In this document: piece by piece, positions 1 to 12,173 of the stretch
Layout: every line of letters begins with the position of its first letter
How positions within the stretch are numbered: the stretch's first letter is position 1
Assembly (NCBI RefSeq): GCF_903866365.1
Contig: NZ_CAIPNF010000072.1
Span: forward strand, 1 to 39,781
Direction of reading: 5' to 3'
From: an uncultured Thiocystis sp.
GTDB taxonomy: Bacteria; Pseudomonadota; Gammaproteobacteria; Chromatiales; Chromatiaceae
Length of the DNA stretch: 39,781 nucleotides
The notes under the pieces: generated by a model
Seen by the model: only the letters and a program-made list of their open reading frames with translations
What the model was told of the DNA's origin: nothing
The model's database searches: none
Translations under genes and position numbers: made by a program

Positions 1-226
1 GGGAAACCATTGATGGTCTAAGTGCCATTACAAACATTTGAGCGCCACTGTACTAGTCACAGACATGGAGGACACAGGTTCGACTCGCGTTACACGCAGC
101 GGAATCCTGTTCAACCGATCTTCTTTGGCATGGCGATACATTTTCCAGGTAACCCAAAGTCAAACCTTGGATAATGTCGGGCACCATTGAGCAACAGCAA
201 CCCGCGAGGCGGAGCCCTCTTCTGGC
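1..226. other. Upstream region of the hybrid kinase gene, no gene seen
   Basis: I see no convincing gene, RNA or repeat here. The only element I would mark is a weak ribosome-binding site, GGAG at 211-214, twelve bases ahead of the ATG at 227. Short reading frames across it have no recognisable content. Confidence 0.4.
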
Positions 227-3200
227 ATGCCGCTGAGCGACCACCACTTCAGACGCGTCGAAGACACCGAGATCGTTAAGGAAAACAGCGGAGCCAAGCG
301 GTTACAACGGCTCCTGCACCATCGGATCACCGCTTGGGCCATCCTGGCGTTTTCACTACTGCTCACGGCATTGGCCTGGTCGATCTCGGTGCATGCCATC
401 CGCGCGAAGGCCGAACAGCGCTTTCGCTTCCAGACCGAGGATATCGTGGCGGCCATCGCCAAACGTCTGCTCACCTACGAAACCGCTCTACGCGGCGGCG
501 TGGGTCTGTTCAATGCCTCGGAAGATGTCACGCGCCAGGAATGGCATCGCTATGTCTCCGGTTTACGGCTCCAGCAGAATTTTCCCGGTATTCAGGGGCT
601 CGGTTTCAGCCGGATGCTGTCGCCGGACGAACTTGAGCGCCACCAGACGGAGGTGCGCGCCGAGGGCTTCCCCGACTATGCGATTCGCCCGGCGGGGGAA
701 CGCGAGACCTATAGCGCCATCCTCTACCTGGAGCCCTTCGACTGGCGCAATCGGCGCGCCTTTGGCTATGACATGTTCTCCGAGCCGGTGCGCCGCGCGG
801 CCATGGAACGCGCGCGCGACTCCGGCGAGCCCGCCATTTCGGGACGGGTGACGCTGGTCCAGGAGACCGCTGAGGATGTGCAATACGGCTTTCTCATGTA
901 CATGCCCCTGTATGAGAAAGACCAGCCGCTCACCACCACCACGGAGCGCCGCGCGGCGCTGCTCGGTTTCGTCTACAGCCCCTTTCGCGTCAAGGATTTC
1001 CTGCACGGCATCCTGGGGGCCGATCAGGGCGGGATCGATCTGGAATTGTTCGACGGCGCGACCCCCTCGCCCGCGACCCTGCTGCTGCACAACCGGCCCG
1101 AAGCGACGCTCGACGCATTGAGACCGACGGCGTCCGGCGAACGGTCCGCGCTGGTGCGGGTGCCCGCCGGCCAGCACCTCTGGACGCTGTCGCTCCATAC
1201 CCTCCCCGGTTATCTGTCCGGCGCCGACGCCTCGCAACCCCTGATCGTCGCGGTCGGTGGGGTCATCATCGATACCTTTCTGTTCATCATCATCGCCTCC
1301 ATCAGTCGTCAGCAGCGGTCGGACGAACGTCTGTCGCGCCAGTTGCGCGAGCAACTCGACGACAGCGAGGCGCGTTACAGCGCCCTGTTCAAGAGCGCCA
1401 GGGCCGTCATGCTCCTGATCGATCCGGAGACCGGGGACATTCTCGACGCCAACCCCGCCGCCGAGCGTTTCTATGGCTACGATCAGCTCCGCCGGATGCA
1501 GATCCACGACATCAATCCGCTGCCGCCGGACGAACTCCAACGCGAGATGCGGCGCGCGCGGCAGGAACAGCAGGAGGTGTTCCTCTTCTCCCATCGCCTG
1601 GCGAACGGGGAGCTGCGCCGGGTCGAGGTGCACTCCGGCCCCTTCCGTTATGGAGGTCGGTCGGCGCTCTATTCCATCATTCACGACGTGACCGAACGGG
1701 AACGCATCGCCGCGGCGCTCCTGGCCAGCGAACGCCGCTATGCCGAGGTGCTCGCGATCACCGGCGAAGGAATCTGGGATTGGGACATCCTCGCCAACCG
1801 GGTGACGCACAACCGGCGCTGGCTCGAAATCCTTGGCAGCGAGAACCTGGTCGGACCGCATCCGGTCGAGGAGTTTGCCGACTGTTTGCATGAGGATGAC
1901 CGGGCCGCGGTGCTGGCGGCGATTCAGGAGGCGCTGGCGGGACGCGCTCCCTATGTCCATCAGCATCGGATGCGTCGAGCCGATGGATGCCTCATCTGGG
2001 TGCTCGATCGCGGTCAGGTGGTGGAACGTGACGCCGATGGCGCGCCACGGCGCATGCTGGGGAGTCTGGTCGATGTGACCGAACGGATGGAGCACGAACT
2101 CGTCCTGAAAACCGAGCGCCAACGGGCCGAGGCCGCGAATGTCGCCAAGAGTCGCTTCCTCGCGACCATGAGCCATGAGATCCGCACCCCGATGAACGGG
2201 ATCCTGGGCATGGCGCAACTCCTCTTGATGCCGCAACTCGCCGAGAGCGACCGCCTGGACTATGCCCGGATCATCCTCGACTCCGGCCAGACCTTGCTGA
2301 GACTGCTCAACGACATCCTCGATTTCTCCAAGATCGAAGCGGGCAAGGTGCGGCTCGACCCGGTTGCGTTCCGACCCAATGACCTGCTCCAGGAGACCCA
2401 GACGCTGTTCAGCGCCGCCGCCAGCAGCCAGGCGTTGGCACTGAAACAGGACTGGCGCGGACCGGGCGACCAGGGCTACCGGGCCGATTCGCATCGCCTG
2501 CGCCAGATGCTGTCCAATCTGGTGGGCAATGCGATCAAGTTCACGCACCAGGGCGGCATCCGTATCGAGGCGTCCGAGATCGCGCGGGATGACAGGACCG
2601 CGCTGCTCGAATTCGCGGTCTCCGATACCGGCATCGGGATCGCCGAGCAACAACAGGCGCTGTTGTTCCAGCCCTTTTCGCAGGTCGACAGTGCAACCAC
2701 GCGACACTATGGCGGCAGCGGTCTCGGGCTCTCGATCGTGCGCAGCCTGGCCCGCTTGATGGATGGCGAGGTGGGCGTGGACAGCCAGGCGGGAACGGGA
2801 TCAAGATTCTGGTTTCGCATTCGGGCGGACCTCGTGGCCAAGACGGAAGATCCCCGTGGCGTTGATCCCTCTCCCGCCGCGCGCCCGGCGCGGTTCAGCG
2901 CTCAAGTGCTGGTGGTCGAGGACGACCCGGTCAATCGCCAGATAATGCAATCCCTGCTCAACCGGCTTGGGGTGACCGTGACGCTGGCGGAGGACGGCCA
3001 GCAGGGTCTCGTCGCGGCCACGACGCGAGAGACCGGCACGCCGGACACGGCGCCCGATCTCGTGCTCATGGATTGTCAGATGCCGGTGCTGGACGGCTAT
3101 GCCGCCACGGCGCGGATTCGACACTGGGAACAGGAAAACGCCCAACCGCATCTGCCAATCATCGCCTTGACCGCCAATGTCTTCGACGACGATCGGCGGC

Positions 3201-3565
3201 GTTGCCTCAACGCCGGCATGGACGATTTTCTCGGTAAGCCGGCCCTGCTCGACGACCTCGTGGCCCTGCTCGACCGCTGGCTGCCCGCGACCGAGGCGTC
3301 CGCGACCACGGCGGCGCGTCCGGACGGGGTCGACCAACCGGCGGATCTGGCACGGGTGACGGGTCTCCTGGCGGAGTTGCGACCCTTGCTGGAGCAGCAC
3401 AAGTTCGATGCGCTCGCTTGTTGCAAGGACTTGGAGGATGCTGTGGCGGGCACTCGTCTGGCGGCGGTTGTCAACGGGATCGGCGCGCCACTGGCCAGCT
3501 TCCGATTCGATCTGGCGCTTGAACAGTTGCGCCGTCTTGCTGAAGCGGAGGGCTGGGAGTGCTGA
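227..3565 (+). CDS. CHASE-domain hybrid sensor histidine kinase with PAS domains and a receiver domain
   Basis: Membrane sensor kinase of 1112 residues that should autophosphorylate on His and pass the phosphate to its own receiver domain. Domains in order: a first membrane segment (about 38-58); a periplasmic CHASE domain (about 65-290, with the FGYDMFSEPVRR block typical of CHASE); a second membrane segment (about 338-360); two PAS domains (about 380-495 and 505-625); HisKA with phospho-acceptor H650 in MSHEIRTPMNG; HATPase_c with the N-box around 764 (NLVGNAIKF) and glycine-rich boxes (DTGIGI, GGSGLGLSIV); and a receiver domain (about 895-1025) with phospho-acceptor D949 in LMDCQMP. The last 75 residues resemble a degenerate Hpt-like helical tail, but I see no HxLKG-type phospho-His motif. 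It is followed in the same direction by a REC-GGDEF protein, a plausible downstream partner. CHASE domains bind small ligands; which one cannot be read from sequence. Confidence 0.93.
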   Translation: MPLSDHHFRRVEDTEIVKENSGAKRLQRLLHHRITAWAILAFSLLLTALAWSISVHAIRAKAEQRFRFQTEDIVAAIAKRLLTYETALRGGVGLFNASEDVTRQEWHRYVSGLRLQQNFPGIQGLGFSRMLSPDELERHQTEVRAEGFPDYAIRPAGERETYSAILYLEPFDWRNRRAFGYDMFSEPVRRAAMERARDSGEPAISGRVTLVQETAEDVQYGFLMYMPLYEKDQPLTTTTERRAALLGFVYSPFRVKDFLHGILGADQGGIDLELFDGATPSPATLLLHNRPEATLDALRPTASGERSALVRVPAGQHLWTLSLHTLPGYLSGADASQPLIVAVGGVIIDTFLFIIIASISRQQRSDERLSRQLREQLDDSEARYSALFKSARAVMLLIDPETGDILDANPAAERFYGYDQLRRMQIHDINPLPPDELQREMRRARQEQQEVFLFSHRLANGELRRVEVHSGPFRYGGRSALYSIIHDVTERERIAAALLASERRYAEVLAITGEGIWDWDILANRVTHNRRWLEILGSENLVGPHPVEEFADCLHEDDRAAVLAAIQEALAGRAPYVHQHRMRRADGCLIWVLDRGQVVERDADGAPRRMLGSLVDVTERMEHELVLKTERQRAEAANVAKSRFLATMSHEIRTPMNGILGMAQLLLMPQLAESDRLDYARIILDSGQTLLRLLNDILDFSKIEAGKVRLDPVAFRPNDLLQETQTLFSAAASSQALALKQDWRGPGDQGYRADSHRLRQMLSNLVGNAIKFTHQGGIRIEASEIARDDRTALLEFAVSDTGIGIAEQQQALLFQPFSQVDSATTRHYGGSGLGLSIVRSLARLMDGEVGVDSQAGTGSRFWFRIRADLVAKTEDPRGVDPSPAARPARFSAQVLVVEDDPVNRQIMQSLLNRLGVTVTLAEDGQQGLVAATTRETGTPDTAPDLVLMDCQMPVLDGYAATARIRHWEQENAQPHLPIIALTANVFDDDRRRCLNAGMDDFLGKPALLDDLVALLDRWLPATEASATTAARPDGVDQPADLARVTGLLAELRPLLEQHKFDALACCKDLEDAVAGTRLAAVVNGIGAPLASFRFDLALEQLRRLAEAEGWEC

Positions 3566-3701
3566 TCCATAACAGAGCGGTCAGCGTCTTAAACCGCGCC
3601 CAGAGCGGTATGCGATGGTTCCGGATTGCATCGGCTTCGGCAGACTCAACGATGGTCGGAACTGGCGCGGTGTATGAGCGATCACCTCGCAAAGCAATGG
3701 C

Positions 3702-3736
3702 TGGCCGCTGGCCGCTGGCCGCTGGCCGCTGGCCGC
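3702..3736 (+). repeat. Tandem heptanucleotide repeat (TGGCCGC)5
   Basis: Five perfect copies of TGGCCGC at 3702-3708, 3709-3715, 3716-3722, 3723-3729 and 3730-3736, then a decayed copy TGGAGGC (3737-3743) that itself supplies the GGAGG ribosome-binding site of the next gene. Because the unit is 7 bases, copy-number change would shift any reading frame crossing it and move the distance between upstream signals and the start codon. Confidence 0.95.
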
Positions 3737-3751
3737 TGGAGGCTCAATGAC

Positions 3752-6778
<3,027 letters not shown>

Positions 6779-6799
6779 GGGAGCAAGGACGACGACAAG

Positions 6800-6829
6800 G
6801 ACAACGACAACGACAACGACAACGACAAC
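6800..6829 (+). repeat. Tandem hexanucleotide repeat (GACAAC)5
   Basis: Five perfect GACAAC units flanked by degenerate relatives (GACGAC, AAGGAC). They fill most of the 92-base gap between the diguanylate cyclase stop (6778) and the bacteriophytochrome start (6871). The strand bias (purine A/G and C, almost no T) is striking. No terminator or promoter is visible in the gap. Confidence 0.95.
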
Positions 6830-6870
6830 AAGGACGACAACGATTGCATTCTTTTGTTAGGGTCATCTAC

Positions 6871-9756
6871 ATGACGTCAGCAACCAGTCCCGCCGCTCCG
6901 CTCCCCGATCTCCATCAATGCGACGCCGAGCCGATCCATGTCCCTGGCTCGATTCAGCCCCACGGGGCGCTGCTCGCCCTGCATGGGCCGGGGCTGCGGA
7001 TCACCCAGGTGTCGGCCAGTTGTCAGGATCTGCTCGGGATCGCAACGTCCGATCTGCTGGAGCATGACCTGGCGGATGTGCTGGGAGATTCCCTGGCCGA
7101 TGGCGTCCACCTGGCACTGCATCGCTACCGGGAGCGGCCGCTGACCCTGGCCGCCTTCGACTGGCGCCCCGCGACAGGCAAGCAGGGCTTCACCGGCTAT
7201 GTCCATCCGTCCGGGGCCGCGACGATCCTGGAACTGGAGCCCGTCCCGGCGGCATCTCCCGCCCTCGGTCAGGCGCTGGTCCAGGCCGTGCGGGAGTCCG
7301 ACCTGGTGCACCTGCAAACGGCGCTGCCGGCCAAGCTCCAGACCGCCGCCACCCTGTTCCAGCGCCTGACCGGCTATGATCGGGTGATGATCTATCGTTT
7401 CCATCCGGACTGGCACGGCGAGGTGGTCGCCGAGGCCCGCGGCGAGGGGTTGAAACCCTATCTGGGACTGCACTTTCCGGCCTCCGACATCCCGGTTCAG
7501 GCGCGCGCGCTCTATCTGACCAGCCCGACGCGCGTCATCGTCGATATCGACTATACCGCCTCGCCGCTGCTGCCGGCGCAGAACCCGGTCGGCGGACCGC
7601 CACTCGACCTGTCGCTCAGCCTGTTGCGCAGCGTCTCGCCGGTGCATCTGGAATATCTGCGCAACATGGGGGTATGCGCCTCGCTGACCGCCTCGCTGTT
7701 GTGCGATGGGCAACTCTGGGGGTTGATCGCCTGCCATCATCTGACCCCGCTCCAGGTCTCGGGCGAGATCCGCGAACTCGCCGGCTGGATAGCGCGGAAT
7801 CTCGCGGACCAGATCGCCCTGCTGGAGACGCGCGAGCGCCAGCGCCATGCGACGCAACTCAAACACTGTCGTGACCACATCATCGGCGTCCTGCGCCAGG
7901 GGCGGCGGCTGTCTGAGCTGTTGCAAGGGGCGGAGCGGGAGTCGCTCCTCAACGCGCTCGGGGCCGGCGGCGTGGCCCTGATTCATGGCGCGGAGGTCGC
8001 TACCGCCGGCGTGACGCCCGCGCCGTCGCGCATCCTCGACCTGGTCGCGCGGTTGAGCGCCCTGCATGCGGACAGCCCCTCTCGCCTGTTCGCCACCGAT
8101 TGTCTGAGCGCCCACCTGGAAGACGCGGCGGACCTGACCGCCACCGCCGCCGGGGTGGTGCTGTTCCCGCTGGACGCCACCAAGGCGATCCAACTGATGT
8201 GGTTTCGCGACGAACAGTTGCGTCATGTCGACTGGGGCGGCAACCCCGACAAGGCGATGGACCGGGCGCCGGACGGACGCTTGAGTCCGCGCCGCTCGTT
8301 CGCCGCCTGGAGCCAGTTGGTCCGCGCCCACAGCCGCCCCTGGAGCCCGGAGGAGCTGGACTCCGCCCGCGAGCTCGCCGCGCTGATCGACATCGAGTCG
8401 CAGCAGGTGGCCGAGGAGGCCAGGAAGGCGCAGGAAATCCTGCTCAAGGATGTCCTCGATTCGCTGACCGCCCATATCGCGGTCCTCGATCGGCGTGGGG
8501 CGATCACCCTGATCAACGCGAACTGGCGGCGTTTCGCCGAACAGAACGGCGGCGACGATGCCTGCCTGGTCGGCGCGAATTATCTGACCATCTGCAACCG
8601 CGTGGTCTCCGGTCAGGACGGCTTGGAGGCGCAGGCCGCCCTGCGGGGGATTCAACAGGTGATTGCGCGGGCCAAAGGCGCCTTCACCCTGACCTATCCC
8701 TGCGATTCGCCGACCGAGCCCCGTTGGTTCGAGATGCGGGTACTGCCGTTGAGCGGCCCCCAACCGGGCGCGCTGATCGCGCACGAGGAGATCACCGCTC
8801 GGATGCTGGCGCAGTTGGCCCTGCAGGCGAGCGAGCAGCAACTGCAATGGGTGCTGGAGGCCGCCAACGACGGTTTCTGGGACTGGGACATGATCGGCGG
8901 CGAGGTGCTGTTCAGCGATCGCTGGGCCGAGATGCTGGGTTATGCGCCGGGCGAGATCGAGCCGACCGTCCAGGGTTGGGCGCAACGGATGCATCCCGAC
9001 GACCTGCCACGCTGCGAGACGGCACTGCAAGCGCATCTGTTCGGCGAGACAGCGCGTTACGAGTGCGAACACCGTCTGCTCACCAGGGATGGCGAATGGC
9101 GCTGGATGCTGGGACGCAGCAAAATCATCGCGCGGGATGCCCAGGGCCAGCCGTTGCGCATGGTTGGCACCATCACCGACATCACCGACCGCCGCCGCGC
9201 CGAGGAGGCGCTGCGGACCAGCCTCGACGAGGTCAGTCGGCACGATGCCCAGATGATCGCGCTCAACGAGATGAACGATCTGCTACTGTCCTGCCTGACC
9301 AACGAGGATGCCTATCCCATCATCGCCCGGAGCGCGCAGACGCTGTTCGCGGACTTCGCGGGCGGCTTGGCCGTGATCGATGACTCGGGAGCTTTGCGTC
9401 GGGTCGCCGCCTGGGGTCATCCCGACAGCCTGCCCCCTGCTTTCGCGCTGAACGATTGCTGGGCCTTGCGGCGCGGTCAACCCCATGCCGTCACCCCGGA
9501 CAATGATGAAATCGCCTGCCGTCATTTCCCGGCCGAGCCGCCGCTCGCCTCGCTCTGCATCCCGCTGAACGTGCGTGGCGCCACCCTGGGCCTCTTGCAT
9601 CTGAGCGCCAGCGAAGCGCTCACGCCAGCACGGTTACAGGACTTGCGGAGACTGGCGGCCACGGTCAGCGAATCCATCAAGCTTGCCCTGTCGAATCTCC
9701 GGTTGCAGGAGAGTCTCCAGCATCCGAGTCCGACGGCCGCGATCCGCGACGCCTGA
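6871..9756 (+). CDS. Bacteriophytochrome (PAS-GAF-PHY) with PAS-PAS-GAF tail and no output domain
   Basis: Red/far-red photoreceptor of 961 residues that should bind biliverdin. The photosensory core is complete: N-terminal PAS with chromophore-attaching Cys17 just before EPIHVPGSIQPHG; GAF (about 150-310) with the PASDIP motif (Asp206) and His259 in SPVHLEYL; PHY (about 325-505) with the tongue motif SPRRSF around 472. After the core come two more PAS domains (about 525-640 and 650-775) and a GAF domain (about 800-945). There is no histidine kinase, GGDEF, EAL or HD-GYP output. The protein stops a few residues after the GAF, in the sequence AAIRDA, exactly where the paralogous upstream protein reads AAIRDRLTGLFNRRYL into its GGDEF domain. 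ATG 6871 is preferred to the TTG at 6844 because bacteriophytochrome N-termini are short before the Cys. No heme oxygenase gene is present in the window. Confidence 0.93.
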   Translation: MTSATSPAAPLPDLHQCDAEPIHVPGSIQPHGALLALHGPGLRITQVSASCQDLLGIATSDLLEHDLADVLGDSLADGVHLALHRYRERPLTLAAFDWRPATGKQGFTGYVHPSGAATILELEPVPAASPALGQALVQAVRESDLVHLQTALPAKLQTAATLFQRLTGYDRVMIYRFHPDWHGEVVAEARGEGLKPYLGLHFPASDIPVQARALYLTSPTRVIVDIDYTASPLLPAQNPVGGPPLDLSLSLLRSVSPVHLEYLRNMGVCASLTASLLCDGQLWGLIACHHLTPLQVSGEIRELAGWIARNLADQIALLETRERQRHATQLKHCRDHIIGVLRQGRRLSELLQGAERESLLNALGAGGVALIHGAEVATAGVTPAPSRILDLVARLSALHADSPSRLFATDCLSAHLEDAADLTATAAGVVLFPLDATKAIQLMWFRDEQLRHVDWGGNPDKAMDRAPDGRLSPRRSFAAWSQLVRAHSRPWSPEELDSARELAALIDIESQQVAEEARKAQEILLKDVLDSLTAHIAVLDRRGAITLINANWRRFAEQNGGDDACLVGANYLTICNRVVSGQDGLEAQAALRGIQQVIARAKGAFTLTYPCDSPTEPRWFEMRVLPLSGPQPGALIAHEEITARMLAQLALQASEQQLQWVLEAANDGFWDWDMIGGEVLFSDRWAEMLGYAPGEIEPTVQGWAQRMHPDDLPRCETALQAHLFGETARYECEHRLLTRDGEWRWMLGRSKIIARDAQGQPLRMVGTITDITDRRRAEEALRTSLDEVSRHDAQMIALNEMNDLLLSCLTNEDAYPIIARSAQTLFADFAGGLAVIDDSGALRRVAAWGHPDSLPPAFALNDCWALRRGQPHAVTPDNDEIACRHFPAEPPLASLCIPLNVRGATLGLLHLSASEALTPARLQDLRRLAATVSESIKLALSNLRLQESLQHPSPTAAIRDA

Positions 9757-9914
9757 TCGCCGAGAGATTCTCCGGAGATCCGGACGATGGCAGGTTCGTC
9801 GGTCCGCGTCTCGGGACAAGGAAGGCGTGGCGGCGTGGAAAGTGTGCGGAACTGGAAACAGTTTTTTGACCTTTGCCGCGCCGCGCCAGGTGTCGCGGAT
9901 CGACCTGCCCGGAC
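9757..9914. other. Gap between convergent bacteriophytochrome and hemD genes
   Basis: 158 bases. If one base is restored after GCGATCCGCGAC at the end of the bacteriophytochrome gene, the frame runs on for a short way as DRL followed by sequence no longer resembling GGDEF. I see no hairpin with a T-run, so termination here is not explained. Confidence 0.4.
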
Positions 9915-10679
9915 TCAACCGGCGCCAGCCAACTCGCCAAGCGCCTGGACGATGGCGGCGTCCTCCGCCCGCTCGGCGACCTTGACGGTCTGGAAACCGA
10001 CCCCGCGCGCCGTCTGCTCGGTGCGCTCGGCGATGACGACCAAGGGCGTGGCGAGCAGGCGTTCGCGACCCGCCGGTCCGAGCATCTCGACCAGATTCAG
10101 CAGCACCTCGTCGCTGGTCGCCATGACGAGATGGACGTCCTCCGACCAGCGCGCCAGCAGGGGCGCCGGATCCACCCTCGGGCGCATCCGCCGATAGACC
10201 TCGGCGAACCGGACCTCGGCGCCGCGCGCGGTCAGCGTCTCCGCGAACAGCCCGCGCCCGCCCTCGCCGCGCACGATCAGCACCCGGCGACCGCGCATGT
10301 CGGCCAGCTCCGGCATGGCCAGGAGCGCCTCGCTCTCGTAGCGGTCGCTCGGCACCAGATCCGGCGCGCGACCGGCTGCGGCCAGAACCTTCGCCGTACC
10401 CCGACCAACCGCCGCGATCCAGGTGACCCGCGACCAACGGCCGTCCGGAACCAGCGCGAGCGCCTGCTCCACCGCGTTGGGGCTGACGAAATACAGCAGA
10501 TCCCAGGCTTCGGCCAGGAGCGCCGCCGCGTCGGCGTCCGCCGTCGGCGCGATGGCGATGGTCGGAAAGCGGATGGCCCGCCCGCCGGCCGCTTCGATCA
10601 GTTGGCAGAGACCGTCCGCCTGAGCCGCCGGGCGCGTCACCAGCACGCCGCGGCCGGCAAGATCGCCGTGGCCGCTCAT
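9915..10679 (-). CDS. hemD: Uroporphyrinogen-III synthase
   Basis: Enzyme of 254 residues that closes hydroxymethylbilane, with inversion of ring D, to uroporphyrinogen III, the branch-point tetrapyrrole for heme, siroheme, cobalamin and bacteriochlorophyll. The N-terminus [23 protein letters not shown] is typical of the family, as are the FVSPNAV block and the two-lobe length of about 250 residues. Its ATG overlaps the hemC stop codon in an ATGA arrangement (10676-10679), so the two are translationally coupled, as commonly seen in gammaproteobacteria. HemD is poorly conserved, so the hemC context strengthens the call. I see no HemX or HemY gene after it; the next gene is the convergent bacteriophytochrome. 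Confidence 0.92.
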   Translation of the reverse strand: MSGHGDLAGRGVLVTRPAAQADGLCQLIEAAGGRAIRFPTIAIAPTADADAAALLAEAWDLLYFVSPNAVEQALALVPDGRWSRVTWIAAVGRGTAKVLAAAGRAPDLVPSDRYESEALLAMPELADMRGRRVLIVRGEGGRGLFAETLTARGAEVRFAEVYRRMRPRVDPAPLLARWSEDVHLVMATSDEVLLNLVEMLGPAGRERLLATPLVVIAERTEQTARGVGFQTVKVAERAEDAAIVQALGELAGAG

Positions 10680-11599
10680 TCCTGGAGCGCGCTCAGAATC
10701 GCGCCGGCGCCCTGCGCGAGCAAGTCATCGGCGACCTGGGTGCCGATGTGATCGAACTCGGCCCGCGGTCCCACGAATTCGGCCCGCAGCACCAGTTTTC
10801 CATCCGGGCTGCCGACCAGTCCGCGCAGCAGCAGACGCTCGCCGTCGAGGGTAGCGTGACCGGCGATCGGCACCTGACAGCCGCCGTGCAGACGCGCGTT
10901 CATCGCCCGCTCGGCCAGCACCCGGTCGGCGGTGTCGGGATGATGCAGGGGAGCGATCAGGTCATTGACGCGCGGATCGTCGCAACGGCACTCGATGCCG
11001 ATCGCGCCCTGCCCGATCGCCGGCAGACTGAAGGCCGGTTCGATGCGCGCGCGGATCCGCGACTCGAACCCGAGACGCATCAGCCCGGCGGCGGCCAGGA
11101 TGATGGCGTCGTACTCGCCCGCGTCGAGCTTGGCGAGACGGGTGTTGACGTTGCCGCGCAGCGGTTCGATGCGCAGATCGGGACGACGGTCGGCGATCTG
11201 GCACTGACGGCGCAGGCTGGAGGTGCCGACGCAGGCGCCCTGGGGCAGCGCGTCCAGATCCGGGTAGACGTTCGAGACGAAGGCGTCGCGCGGATCCTCG
11301 CGTTCCATGACCACCGCCAGATGCAGCCCCTCGGGAAACTCCACCGGGACATCCTTCAGCGAGTGCACCGCGATATCGGCCGTGTCCTCAAGCATCCCCT
11401 GTTCCAGTTCCTTGACGAACAACCCCTTGCCGCCGACCTTCGCCAGCGGCGCGTCGAGAATCCGGTCGCCCTTGGTGCTCATGCCGATGATCTCGATAGC
11501 GAGATCGGGATAAAGCCCCTTCAGCAGGGCGGCGACGTGCTCGGCCTGCCACAGGGCCAGGGGAGACTTGCGGGTGGCGATACGAATGCGGTTCGACAT
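10676..11599 (-). CDS. hemC: Porphobilinogen deaminase (hydroxymethylbilane synthase)
   Basis: Cytosolic enzyme of 307 residues that polymerises four porphobilinogens into hydroxymethylbilane. The N-terminus [18 protein letters not shown], the catalytic Asp83 in HSLKDVP, the substrate-binding arginine blocks ([17 protein letters not shown]) and the cofactor cysteine C241 in LHGGCQVPI, which carries the dipyrromethane, are all present. Length matches the family. I chose ATG 11599 because the family starts here and TCCT at 11606-11609 (AGGA on the coding strand) lies six bases upstream. The open frame extends another 78 codons upstream, but that part has no family similarity. It overlaps hemD downstream by four bases. 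Confidence 0.97.
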   Translation of the reverse strand: MSNRIRIATRKSPLALWQAEHVAALLKGLYPDLAIEIIGMSTKGDRILDAPLAKVGGKGLFVKELEQGMLEDTADIAVHSLKDVPVEFPEGLHLAVVMEREDPRDAFVSNVYPDLDALPQGACVGTSSLRRQCQIADRRPDLRIEPLRGNVNTRLAKLDAGEYDAIILAAAGLMRLGFESRIRARIEPAFSLPAIGQGAIGIECRCDDPRVNDLIAPLHHPDTADRVLAERAMNARLHGGCQVPIAGHATLDGERLLLRGLVGSPDGKLVLRAEFVGPRAEFDHIGTQVADDLLAQGAGAILSALQE

Positions 11600-11929
11600 G
11601 TTGGATCCTGGAGAGCAAATCAGAGTGAAAAACGAGTCGCGACGATAGCCAGCCACGCCAATGACCGCAAGCGCCTTCGTTACCATCCCGCGACGCGCGG
11701 TTGGCACTCGGGCATCGCGTCGAGCAACTCCACCAAGTCGGAACCACAAGAAGAACCGGATCATAACGCCCACCAGCACAGGATCACACATCGGCTTGCG
11801 TTGCTGCGCGGTCTGACCATCAACCCGCAGCATGGCGACGGAGCGGTGGCGCTGGGTGGAACCTTCTTGGTAATCTCTCGTCTCACCAAGCGAAACAATG
11901 ACTTATAAAAATGCAGTTAACACAACATT
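11600..11929. other. Intergenic region upstream of hemC
   Basis: About 330 bases with no gene I can support. The minus-strand frame stays open in phase with hemC, but its translation is not recognisable and lacks a ribosome-binding site. The hemC promoter must lie here; I could not pick a convincing -35/-10 pair. The right edge turns sharply AT-rich from about 11890, in contrast with its surroundings. Confidence 0.4.
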
Positions 11930-11943
11930 TTGTGCTTGCACAA
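11930..11943. promoter_or_regulatory. Operator-like palindrome
   Basis: Perfect inverted repeat TTGTGC-TT-GCACAA in an AT-rich island. It covers the putative -35 hexamer TTGCAC (11936-11941) of the small-gene/DUF2335 pair, so a bound repressor would block that promoter. Function is inferred from symmetry and position only. Confidence 0.5.
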
Positions 11944-11963
11944 TATGTTTCAGACAATATATT
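11936..11963 (+). promoter_or_regulatory. Putative sigma-70 promoter of the small gene/DUF2335 pair
   Basis: TTGCAC (11936-11941), 16-base spacer, TATATT (11958-11963). The first ATG of the small gene follows at 11976, only 12 bases past the -10 box, so the transcript would be nearly leaderless if this promoter and that start are both right. Confidence 0.45.
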
Positions 11964-11975
11964 GATACCATACTT

Positions 11976-12173
11976 ATGAACAAGCATCTCAAGCACTTTC
12001 TGAAGGGCGTCGGGAGCGTGATGGACATTGCGCCCGCGTCCAACTTTGACCGCTTCGTCCCGCGACGGACGGAAAACGAGATGCTGCGCGCCGACCTGAA
12101 TCGCATCGGTAGCGATATGAAGCGGGTATTGGAGGCGCAACATGTCAACACCCCGCCGCAGCTCCGGAAATAA
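11976..12173 (+). CDS. Small hypothetical protein upstream of a DUF2335 gene
   Basis: 65-residue basic protein starting MNKHLKHFLKGVGSVMDIAP, with a helical charged C-terminal half (FVPRRTENEMLRADLNRIGSDMKRVLEA). No membrane segment or known motif. I do not recognise it. An alternative ATG at 11898 gives 91 residues, but the extra part is Cys/Thr-rich, low in coding character and lies over the putative promoter, so 11976 is preferred. The gene overlaps the next one by 32 bases in a different frame, which implies coupled translation and a shared function. Confidence 0.6.
   Translation: MNKHLKHFLKGVGSVMDIAPASNFDRFVPRRTENEMLRADLNRIGSDMKRVLEAQHVNTPPQLRK

Noticed and set aside
563-2707. 714-codon open frame on the minus strand opposite the hybrid kinase gene
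   Set aside because: High-GC shadow frame; the plus strand has a complete set of CHASE, PAS, HisKA, HATPase and REC motifs, while the shadow protein is Arg/Gly/Gln/His-rich and matches nothing.
3340-3565. C-terminal Hpt domain in the hybrid kinase
   Set aside because: The tail is helical, but there is no conserved phospho-acceptor His in an HxLKG context.
6877-9243. 788-codon minus-strand frame opposite the bacteriophytochrome gene
   Set aside because: Shadow frame; repetitive composition and no motif, whereas the plus strand encodes a full bacteriophytochrome core.
9634-10437. 267-codon minus-strand frame overlapping hemD
   Set aside because: Frame shadow of hemD with Arg/Gly-rich content.
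11600-11833. 78-codon N-terminal extension of hemC
   Set aside because: Not family sequence; a good ribosome-binding site precedes ATG 11599, where HemC proteins normally begin.
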